Below, one piece after another: positions 1 through 6,659 of a stretch of 21,004 nucleotides of DNA (its first letter is position 1; every line of letters begins with the position of its first letter). A program made the translations under genes and the position numbers. The stretch comes from a virus, in the IMG/VR virus record IMGVR_UViG_3300037882_000480, positions 1-21,004 of that record; one strand, given 5' to 3'. The notes under the pieces are model-generated. The model was not told the origin of the DNA, did no database searches, and saw nothing but the letters and a program-made list of their open reading frames with translations.

Positions 1-698
1 AAAACCTCCCCTGCGTAAAAGCTGTTTGCAGTACCAAGAGAATTTCGTGCTCCGAAAAACAAATTGGCGTTATAGCTAAATGACGACATCACCACGTTGT
101 TGGTTGAGAATAGTCCGTTTATGCCCAAAGCAATCGGCGTGACCACGTTGCTGGTCAGCGGATTGAGAAACTCTCCGATAGTAAGTCCAACCCCCGCAGT
201 TGCAGAAAAGCGAAACTTACGAGGAGCAGGTTGAGCACCGTTCACAAATACAGCCGCGGCTGTTTGCGAGATAGCATAATTTCCACCTGCCTTGTATGCA
301 AAAGACAGCACGCCAGACGTTTCAATAGCAACAATAACGCCGTTGTTTGCCAAAGTGCCTTGCACGCCTAATCCAGTAGCGTTGTCTTGCCCACCCAACA
401 CCAGTTGCGATGCCGCTGGCTGCCCATCCGTAGGGTTAAGCCACACGTCGATATTAAACGAATCCGCGCAAAACGTGTTGAAATTTAGCCCCGTTTGAAC
501 ATATTGCGTAGTGCCATTGAATAGATAATCGCTACCAGTTACAACACCACGTGCATCGCCCATGTTCGGGCTTTCATCAAACACAGTTGAGCCTACGGGC
601 AACCGCTTATTAAACAGCACCTGTTGAAGCCCTGCGATGGAAGCGGGGTTGAAGCCGCCTCGTCTACGTCTGCGCCAAATTGGTGAGGATAGCCCCAT
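1..698 (-). CDS. LamG/concanavalin A-like tail or fibre-associated protein, 3' end outside window
   Basis: An open frame starts with ATG at 698-696, directly after the TAA of the 113-aa gene. An AAGG SD lies 7 nt upstream. About 232 codons are visible without a stop before the window edge, so the C-terminus is missing. The N-terminus is basic, with four consecutive arginines near residues 9-12. A beta-rich region follows with the phrases FNGTTQYV and SFNIDVWLNPTDGQ. This pattern (FNG..-YV, then a W-containing strand) is typical of LamG / concanavalin A-like jelly rolls. Such domains in phage fibre regions often bind glycans, so host-surface binding is a reasonable inference from its place downstream of the fibre gene. 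No signal peptide or membrane segment is visible. It could instead be a minor capsid or baseplate-type decoration. Confidence 0.8.
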   Translation of the reverse strand, partial: MGLSSPIWRRRRRGGFNPASIAGLQQVLFNKRLPVGSTVFDESPNMGDARGVVTGSDYLFNGTTQYVQTGLNFNTFCADSFNIDVWLNPTDGQPAASQLVLGGQDNATGLGVQGTLANNGVIVAIETSGVLSFAYKAGGNYAISQTAAAVFVNGAQPAPRKFRFSATAGVGLTIGEFLNPLTSNVVTPIALGINGLFSTNNVVMSSFSYNANLFFGARNSLGTANSFYAGEV

Positions 699-1040
699 TT
701 ATACACCTTTAGTTCTTACAATTACTGTGCCAGTTGTTGATGCACCAGCTATAAAGCGGATATATCTTTCATCTGGCGGAAATGAACTGCCGAATGAATA
801 TCTGCTTTCGTTTGTGCCATCGCAAGTAAACTGAAATGTAGTTACTGTCATGTCATCAGCAACAAGCTCGCTATCAGCAAAAGTGCCATTTGATTTATCA
901 GCCCCTTGAATTTTAAGAGTTGTTGCCGTAAAACCTGCAGGAATAGTAATCCCCATAAGTGTTTCGCTACCCAAATCCAATACTGAACTTGTTGTACTGG
1001 CAGTAAAAGTTACTGTTCTATAGTTAATTGCTCCGCTCAT
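699..1040 (-). CDS. Small beta-rich tail-associated protein (113 aa)
   Basis: The ATG at 1040 overlaps the preceding TAA by one base (TAATG), and a GGGGGA SD lies 3 nt upstream. The protein is rich in Thr, Ser and Gly, with no membrane segment, no cysteine pair and no catalytic motif. The central phrase LMGITIPAGFTATTLKIQGAD, followed by an RYIRFIAGA-like strand near the C-terminus, resembles small phage proteins that recur beside fibre genes. I know no assigned function for these. The alternation of hydrophobic and Thr/Ser residues suggests a beta sandwich. Its position between the fibre and the LamG-like protein suggests a tail or receptor-binding accessory, which is inference. Confidence 0.75.
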   Translation of the reverse strand: MSGAINYRTVTFTASTTSSVLDLGSETLMGITIPAGFTATTLKIQGADKSNGTFADSELVADDMTVTTFQFTCDGTNESRYSFGSSFPPDERYIRFIAGASTTGTVIVRTKGV

Positions 1041-1144
1041 TATTCCCCCGCTTTTTCTTCTTGTTTATTTGGCAAAATGTCTTGGTCATTTTCTACTGCG
1101 CCAAATGCAATCAATAGTCCTAGTCCAAAATCATATAGTTTCAT
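1040..1144 (-). CDS. Tiny protein with hydrophobic N-terminus (34 aa)
   Basis: A 34-codon frame starts with ATG at 1144-1142. It has a textbook SD, AAGGAG, 7 nt upstream, and ends in a TAA that overlaps the ATG of the 113-aa gene by one base. The sequence begins MKLYDFGLGLLIAFGAVEN and continues with a charged tail rich in Glu, Lys and Gln. The first 18 residues could insert in or lie on a membrane, but the segment is short for a full transmembrane helix. Function is unknown. The strong SD and the TAATG junction are the reasons to call it a gene. It may also serve mainly to couple translation into the 113-aa gene. Confidence 0.6.
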   Translation of the reverse strand: MKLYDFGLGLLIAFGAVENDQDILPNKQEEKAGE

Positions 1145-1146
1145 AG

Positions 1147-1254
1147 TTATTCTCCTTCGTTGGTTGGTTGTTCAATTGGGTCAAGCCTATCGTCAATTAG
1201 CTCAACTTCACTTTCAATAATGTGCTTTCCGTCTGTTGTTTTGTAATAATACAT
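1147..1254 (-). CDS. Tiny acidic protein (35 aa)
   Basis: A 35-codon frame starts with ATG at 1254-1252, 16 nt after the tail-fibre stop, with an AAGGA SD 9 nt upstream. It begins MYYYKTTDGK and continues with an acidic stretch rich in Glu, Asp and Ile (ESEVELIDDRLDPIE). No domain is recognisable. Its end overlaps the SD of the next small gene, so translation of the two is probably coupled. Similar very short acidic proteins sit behind fibre genes in other tailed phages without known roles. The call rests on the SD, the spacing and the tiling of this 230-nt stretch by two frames. Confidence 0.55.
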   Translation of the reverse strand: MYYYKTTDGKHIIESEVELIDDRLDPIEQPTNEGE

Positions 1255-1270
1255 TATGCAAATTCCTTAA

Positions 1271-2392
1271 TTACATCGCTACTACATAGAAGCTCATTCG
1301 GTTGCTGTCATAATTTGCGCCGTTACCTTGGTTTCTATTGTATATGTTAAATGTTGTTGTTGTTTTATCAAAAATAATAGGGCTGCCTGAGTTTGTAACC
1401 CCACCAGTGTCACCATTCATAACGTAAATATGGTAATACGCGTCAGCTTGGGCTGATGCAAGAGTCACCGCATAAACACCTGTAGCCGCTTTATTAACAC
1501 TAGTAATTCCTTTTGAAGTAACCAAAGTCTTATTGCCTGTCGCGCCAGTTCCGTCAAAAGTGGCTTGAGCATCTACTAGAGATAGGAAAGTTGCGCTAGG
1601 AACTGCCGCATCAACATAAGCCTTTGTTGCAGCATCTTGTGCGCTTGAAGGGTCTGCCATGTTCACAATCTTTCCAGTTGTGTTCATGGATATGTTGCCG
1701 TAAGCAGTTGAGTTAGCAGTGTTACCAACGCCAAAAGCCATAGAGTCTGTACCGTTGGCTGATTCAATAGTCATGCCAGCAGATGTTTTAGCAGCTATTA
1801 AGTCAGAAATAACATTCCAAACTGTGCCGCCTGCGCTAACTGTAACATCACCCTTATCACCATCACTAACTGGTGGACCAGCAGGTCCTTGTGGACCTTG
1901 TGGACCTACTAAACTATCCACATTCTCTAACGCATCACCAGCAGAATTCCAAGCTAGGAAAGCATTAGCCTCTGGCTCTGGTAGAATAATACCGCTTGTC
2001 GGGCTGGCAATGGCAAATTTAATTGACCTATCAATAGCATCTTGTTGCTCTTGTACCACAGCAGTTAGCTTATCAAAGCTATTCTCGTTTGTTTTGCCCT
2101 GAAATCCTGATGATGTGGTGTAATTCACGTCTTGGTCTTGCTCAGTTTCACGATAACGAATTACGTTGTAAAGCGCACTAGGAGCAACCGCCATAGTCGC
2201 AACATAACCAGAAGCTGTAAATGTTAGGGTGTAATCTGAGCCTTGAGTCTGCGTTGTGCGAACGCCTGTGCTGATAAGCTCTAAATCCAGCTTAAAAGCA
2301 GCCGCAGTTAATGGCGACCAGTTACCAGTGAAAACAGTTGTTACTCCATTCCCTTGTGTAGATTGCGGCAGGTAATTGTCAGCGACTGTCAT
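1271..2392 (-). CDS. Tail fibre protein with T7 gp17-like N-terminus and collagen-like linker
   Basis: This 373-aa protein starts at ATG 2392 with a GGAG SD 8 nt upstream. Residues 1-125 resemble the virion-anchoring N-terminal domain of T7-type fibres. A beta-rich part is followed by the phrase GKTNENSFDKLTAVVQEQQ and an amphipathic helix leading to IDRSIKF. Residues 163-174 form a short collagen-like run (GPQ-GPQ-GPA-GPP). Around residues 243-260 the phrase VNMADPSSAQDAATKAYV is common in fibres before the distal domain. The C-terminal 110 residues are beta-rich and rich in Asn and Gly, probably the receptor-binding tip. At 373 aa it is shorter than T7 gp17 (553 aa). The following LamG-like protein may share receptor binding. 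The fibre is probably a trimer at the tail collar, by analogy with T7. Confidence 0.85.
   Translation of the reverse strand: MTVADNYLPQSTQGNGVTTVFTGNWSPLTAAAFKLDLELISTGVRTTQTQGSDYTLTFTASGYVATMAVAPSALYNVIRYRETEQDQDVNYTTSSGFQGKTNENSFDKLTAVVQEQQDAIDRSIKFAIASPTSGIILPEPEANAFLAWNSAGDALENVDSLVGPQGPQGPAGPPVSDGDKGDVTVSAGGTVWNVISDLIAAKTSAGMTIESANGTDSMAFGVGNTANSTAYGNISMNTTGKIVNMADPSSAQDAATKAYVDAAVPSATFLSLVDAQATFDGTGATGNKTLVTSKGITSVNKAATGVYAVTLASAQADAYYHIYVMNGDTGGVTNSGSPIIFDKTTTTFNIYNRNQGNGANYDSNRMSFYVVAM
1871..1906 (-). repeat. Collagen-like G-X-Y repeat coding for residues 163-174 of the fibre
   Basis: Four G-X-Y triplets (GPQ, GPQ, GPA, GPP) are encoded by near-repeated nine-base units. They link the anchoring domain to the distal part of the fibre. 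Short collagen-like runs are common flexible trimeric linkers in phage fibres and are prone to length change by slippage. Confidence 0.8.
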
Positions 2393-2444
2393 TTCTTATT
2401 CTCCAATCTGCCCAAAAGCAGTTTACATTATTTTTTTATATAGT

Positions 2445-4967
2445 TCAAGGTTTAATAAAGAATTCTTGTTGGTTTTCCTTCGCCATTCTAGTTTCCATTC
2501 TTTTTAGGTATCCTGGATTCAAATCTTCTTGCAAGCCGTATATAAAAAGCCTATTCAACGGCTCTCTTACATAAAATAAATTAGCAAATGGCGTGTTTGA
2601 TAATGTTGTATTGAGTAAACTTGCGCTGAAATCCTCGCCAGTTCTAGCTTTCGCAAATGTTTCTGCAACGTCAGCCAATGCGCCGAACGTTGGTCCAGCA
2701 GCAGTATCAAATAAACTTCTGCCATAGCGGTTATATTCGCCAAATACAAAGTCGCCCATGATACCTAGCCCGCCTCCTTGCAGCATAGCAGATAGCCATG
2801 TTTTAGGCGCAAATGGGTCTCTTGGGTTTTTGCCCTTTACTAAATCCTTTGCCGTCATTGATGCGTAACCCATTATGGTTGTGGCAGTTACTATGGCAAG
2901 CATAGCTAATTTATCTGCCTTACCTTTAGCGTAAAGCTCACGCCCCCATACTTTGGAGAGGAAGGTAATAGGAAAGCTCTTAAATTGCATAATAAATCTA
3001 ACTGCCTCGCCCTCTATAGTGCCCCTCTTTAAGCCTTGATTCAGAATAGAGTTTTCCCTTGCGCCAGGCTCTAATATGGCGTGGTCAATTCTATCTTGGA
3101 AATAAACATTAAATCGGCTGCGAGCATCAGCCTTGAATGCCGCAATATCCTTAACGCTGGAGGGCTTGCCGTTTTCTATCAGGATATTGGCTAGAATATT
3201 ATCATCAAGCGTATCTATCAAATCAGCAGTTAAATGCTTCCTGCCTTTATCTACATAAGGGTCAGCAGCCCTTAATGCGTCCCAATGCGTTTGCTCAATG
3301 CCATAATAGTTGAAAATCTGTTTTGTAATGCTGTTTAACTTATCAAAACTAACGCCTCTAAGCTGCGCTAATCTGCCAGACATAATTGCACCAATGCCGA
3401 TTTTACCCACATCAGTCCACCATGTTAAACCATTATACTTAAAGAAAGTTGTCATTAATGCGTTCATGTGTCCAGGCAAACTGTCGTTAGCGGTAAATTT
3501 AGTCACAACCGCACCTCTAAAAGCATCTAACCCCTGCCCTTGCAAATAACCAACTTTCCTTCTAAATTTGTCCCCACGCCCTTTGAGTCGCTCATTAAAT
3601 ACTTTAGCTTGTGCGGTAAAATGATTATCGCCTTGAAAACTTATTTCTGCTGCCGCAACTGGTATATCAGAAAAGCTAGATAACAACGCACCACCTAACT
3701 TTGCCATGCTTTGCACCGCACGAAATATACTAGAATTACGTGCAAAATTAGGATTTTCAGCAATCATCACCTCGCCGCTTACGTTAGCATAGAAATTATT
3801 AATTCTGCGCTCTGTGGAAGATAATTTGCTAGTATTAAAAGTCGTTCTATATTTTGCTTTTGAATCTTCAAGCAACTTAGCTAACATTGCTTTTGGGTTT
3901 GTGCCTAGCGTTTCCAGCAAAGCAATATCTCTTGCGCCTTTATCAAACCCACGCAATAATGCTTCTGCCAACCCGTCTTTGCCAGTCCCGAATATATCAT
4001 TATAATCATGCCATGAGTCAGCATCTTTGAAATGCAATACACGTTTTTGGCTAATTTTCTTAGCAAGGTTTGCTGGTCCTTTGAAAGCGAATAACTTTTC
4101 ATCACCTTCTACTGATTTCAAATGAATACCAGTTACAAAAGAATCATACGTTTTGCGCAAAAAATCCTCTTTACTCTCAACGTCTTTGAATGTTCTATTT
4201 TCATCTAGCTTAGGTAAGATAAAATCCCGCCAAGCCTCATAATTACTTTTATCACGTGCGGGTTTATCTAGTGGGTTTAATCGTTGCCCAAGCGTTCTTT
4301 GCTGAACATAATAAGCTGCATTCTGTATTTTATATTGGTCGTGGCTAGTACCCGCTATATAATCCGCTAAATCACCAATATCTGCACCAGCTTTATTAAG
4401 CCTAATTTTCATGTAATCTTGCGTATCCTTCAAAATTTTAGCAATTTGCTTTACTTCGTTGGTACTGCCTTTAATTTCAACGCCTTCGTTCAACGCTTGC
4501 ATTTCTCTAGCTATCTGGCGGCTATTTGTTGAGTCTCTCCATATATCTAGCAATCCCGCTTCTTCCATTTTGGAAATAGTCGTTCCTAACAATTCTGATT
4601 GCAGGGTTGATTTTGCTTTTTTATCTATAGAGAATAAACCATTTTTAATATTAGCTTCCACACCTACAAGAATTGCTTGAAAAGATTTCTCAACAGTTAG
4701 CCCATTAACTACCATGTCATCTATTTGGTTTGTTAATTGAGCATATTTAACAGCATTAATCTTAGCATTACGGGCTTCAATTAAGGCTTCATGTTTTATC
4801 GCCGTTTGGATTTCTGCCGCTTTTGCCATAATATAATCGTCAGCAGAAAACCCTTTGGCAATAGCCTTATCTTTGCCTTGCTCAAGCAATTCAAATATCT
4901 CTTTGGCTTGCTGTGCGTTCAAAGCCCCTTTAGATTGCTCAACTAATCTTTTTATACAATCTCTCAT
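2445..4967 (-). CDS. Internal virion (ejection) protein, C-terminal part of a T7 gp16/DarB-like protein
   Basis: The 840-aa product starts with ATG at 4967-4965, immediately after the TAA of the upstream gene and in the same frame. An AGAGGA SD lies just before that stop, only 3 nt from the ATG. The protein is mostly alpha-helical and charged, with coiled-coil-like stretches in the first 180 residues. Near residues 634-673 it carries the pattern EPGARENS ... RFIMQFKSFPITFL, which resembles the QFKSFP motif seen in large phage internal proteins of the gp16/DarB group. A hydrophobic segment lies at about residues 686-703, and glycine-rich hydrophobic stretches at 730-765. The family role is to be ejected from the virion and help form a conduit through the envelope during infection. 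I see no lysozyme or transglycosylase active-site pattern. Together with the 563-aa protein before it, the length is close to that of T7 gp16 (1318 aa). Confidence 0.8.
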   Translation of the reverse strand: MRDCIKRLVEQSKGALNAQQAKEIFELLEQGKDKAIAKGFSADDYIMAKAAEIQTAIKHEALIEARNAKINAVKYAQLTNQIDDMVVNGLTVEKSFQAILVGVEANIKNGLFSIDKKAKSTLQSELLGTTISKMEEAGLLDIWRDSTNSRQIAREMQALNEGVEIKGSTNEVKQIAKILKDTQDYMKIRLNKAGADIGDLADYIAGTSHDQYKIQNAAYYVQQRTLGQRLNPLDKPARDKSNYEAWRDFILPKLDENRTFKDVESKEDFLRKTYDSFVTGIHLKSVEGDEKLFAFKGPANLAKKISQKRVLHFKDADSWHDYNDIFGTGKDGLAEALLRGFDKGARDIALLETLGTNPKAMLAKLLEDSKAKYRTTFNTSKLSSTERRINNFYANVSGEVMIAENPNFARNSSIFRAVQSMAKLGGALLSSFSDIPVAAAEISFQGDNHFTAQAKVFNERLKGRGDKFRRKVGYLQGQGLDAFRGAVVTKFTANDSLPGHMNALMTTFFKYNGLTWWTDVGKIGIGAIMSGRLAQLRGVSFDKLNSITKQIFNYYGIEQTHWDALRAADPYVDKGRKHLTADLIDTLDDNILANILIENGKPSSVKDIAAFKADARSRFNVYFQDRIDHAILEPGARENSILNQGLKRGTIEGEAVRFIMQFKSFPITFLSKVWGRELYAKGKADKLAMLAIVTATTIMGYASMTAKDLVKGKNPRDPFAPKTWLSAMLQGGGLGIMGDFVFGEYNRYGRSLFDTAAGPTFGALADVAETFAKARTGEDFSASLLNTTLSNTPFANLFYVREPLNRLFIYGLQEDLNPGYLKRMETRMAKENQQEFFIKP

Positions 4968-6659
4968 TTATCCTCTCGTTAGGCAAAAAGCCGCTTTTTT
5001 AATAGAATCAACGTAACTGTCAGCGTCGTTAATACCCTGCTCAAATTTCGTCAACACACTATCTAATTCATCATCAATAAAACCCGCCGCACGTAACGCT
5101 TCAATATCAAAACCAACCTCGTCAATCTCACGTTGCAAAGCATCATCGTCTAATTCATCACGATATTGGTTATTATAATCATCTACAGTCTTTATTGCCG
5201 CCGCATCATAAGTGCTTGAATGTTTTGGGTTATTTAATGATTCATCTATAGCCCTTATTTTTTCTGGCAAGTTGGCTTGCTTTTCTGCAATAACTGGTTT
5301 ACGAACCATTTTATCACCTTTTTTCACAAAACCAAATTTCTCATAAAATTTTACTAATCGTGGCATATCTGCGCCATAAGCAGTAGTTGGCGCAACTTCC
5401 ATAGTTTGTTTTGCATTATCGGCATAAGAAACTAGCTCACGCATTGCCGCCGAACCAATGCCTTTATTAGTTTCGCCCTTTGGAGCAGAAAACGCAGAAA
5501 CGTATATATCATTTTCTCTTTGCACTAATTGCGCTTGAGTGCCGTATTTTCTATTTACTACTTCTGTAAATTCTTCTGGCGTCAGAACCTCGTCAATATT
5601 CTTTTTAACCCCAACCGCAGATACATCTACCACTTGCCCTGCCATTATTTGCTGGCTGGCTAATTCTGCCGCTTCCGCATGAGTATTATCGTCTATACGG
5701 CGCATAACAACCGCAGCTTTATCTTTAGCAATAATACCACCTTTTGCTAAATCTTTTGACTCTAAGGCAGTCAAAGCGCTTTCTGAAAACTCCACACCTT
5801 TTTTCTTTAATTTACTTAAGCTGGCTTCTTGCGCTTGCTTGCGTGATAATTTAAGTTGCCTACTTTGTTGAAGGTTTCTAAAAGCCACGCCACCGCCCTC
5901 TATAGCCGCCCCAAATGCAACGGAAGTTACAAGATTCATTAGAGTGTCTGTCATGGTGTAATCATCACCCACTAACTTAGCAGAAGCTCTATTACTAGGC
6001 TCTGTAATACCAACTGCAATAGCACCCTCTGCACCTGCCCTCGTGGCAACCGCAGCAACTTCACCAAATTTTGCTCCAACTTTTGCAGTTAGAAAATTCT
6101 TCATGGATAGAAAGCGAGTTGATGTGTTGCTCAAGCCAACTATAGGCGCACGAATTAACCCACCTGCCACTACACCAGATACTAAATTTTTAGGCTCAAA
6201 TACACCAGCACCCAAGCCCGCAGTAAATGCAGCAACACTTTCTGCTGTGTTGGCTTTTGATAATATCAAGCCATTTTTCAAGCGAGCATCATATCTTTCA
6301 GCTTTTATCCTTGCTTCACCTTGAGTTAAGCCAACTTGAAACGGCAAGCCCTCACGAAAGTATTTAGATTGTTTGTATTCGTCTTCTAATAAGTATTGCT
6401 TGCCTTGCTCAGAAACTCCGAAGAAATCTACCAATGCGCCACTAATACCGCTAGTTTCTTCACCCCTATATGCTTTTATCTGCTCAGCTTTTATATCATT
6501 AACAAATGTCCCTACACCCTTTGAGGCTTCGTCAACAGAGGCTCGCACCGCATCAAAAGTTGATGATTCGGATTCTCTTGCTAAGTTGCTGCGCTCACCA
6601 GCTTGGTTAAACTGCTGCTCTTTTTTACCCATTAAGCCTGATGCGCTATATACTGCCAT
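4968..6659 (-). CDS. Internal virion protein with an embedded GNAT-like domain
   Basis: The 563-aa product starts with an ATG sharing its A with the preceding TAA. Residues 135-260 contain several Gly/Ala-rich hydrophobic stretches (AAFTAGLGAGVF, LVSGVVAGGL, MNLVTSVAFGAAIEGGG), typical of membrane-active ejection proteins. Residues 265-340 are charged and helical. Residues about 370-455 look like a GNAT acetyltransferase fold: a strand (IYVSAF), a glycine loop (KGIGSAAMREL), and the classical ending RLVKFYEKFGFVKKGD. The last 100 residues are very acidic. The stop is TAA, followed directly and in frame by the ATG of the 840-aa gene. T7 gp16 carries a transglycosylase in its N-terminal part, and nothing like that is visible here. 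It most likely acts inside the virion or is ejected into the host. The assignment to the gp16/DarB-like group rests on context and composition. Confidence 0.75.
   Translation of the reverse strand: MAVYSASGLMGKKEQQFNQAGERSNLARESESSTFDAVRASVDEASKGVGTFVNDIKAEQIKAYRGEETSGISGALVDFFGVSEQGKQYLLEDEYKQSKYFREGLPFQVGLTQGEARIKAERYDARLKNGLILSKANTAESVAAFTAGLGAGVFEPKNLVSGVVAGGLIRAPIVGLSNTSTRFLSMKNFLTAKVGAKFGEVAAVATRAGAEGAIAVGITEPSNRASAKLVGDDYTMTDTLMNLVTSVAFGAAIEGGGVAFRNLQQSRQLKLSRKQAQEASLSKLKKKGVEFSESALTALESKDLAKGGIIAKDKAAVVMRRIDDNTHAEAAELASQQIMAGQVVDVSAVGVKKNIDEVLTPEEFTEVVNRKYGTQAQLVQRENDIYVSAFSAPKGETNKGIGSAAMRELVSYADNAKQTMEVAPTTAYGADMPRLVKFYEKFGFVKKGDKMVRKPVIAEKQANLPEKIRAIDESLNNPKHSSTYDAAAIKTVDDYNNQYRDELDDDALQREIDEVGFDIEALRAAGFIDDELDSVLTKFEQGINDADSYVDSIKKAAFCLTRG
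5295..5552 (-). other. GNAT acetyltransferase-like domain inside the internal virion protein
   Basis: This segment encodes residues about 370-455 of the 563-aa protein. The acetyl-CoA pyrophosphate loop of GNATs has the form R/Q-x-x-G-x-G/A. Here it reads NKGIGSAAM, with Lys in place of the usual first Arg/Gln. The C-terminal phrase FYEKFGF matches the common GNAT motif B ending (YEKxGF). The first strands of a full fold may be contributed by residues 340-390 and are less clear. Activity cannot be judged from sequence. Confidence 0.65.

Noticed and set aside
1719-2102. Plus-strand frame with a collagen-like GPC run
   Set aside because: It is the reverse reading of the fibre's GPQ/GPA repeat; the G-rich repeat reads similarly on both strands.
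2393-2444. Possible terminator before the tail fibre (CTGC/GCAG hairpin)
   Set aside because: The stem is only four pairs and is not followed by a U-tract; the A/T run lies before it in transcription order.
2567-4105. Alternative minus-strand frames (60 and 66 codons) inside the 840-aa gene
   Set aside because: They lie wholly inside a long gene in another frame, have no SD and show composition of shifted reading.
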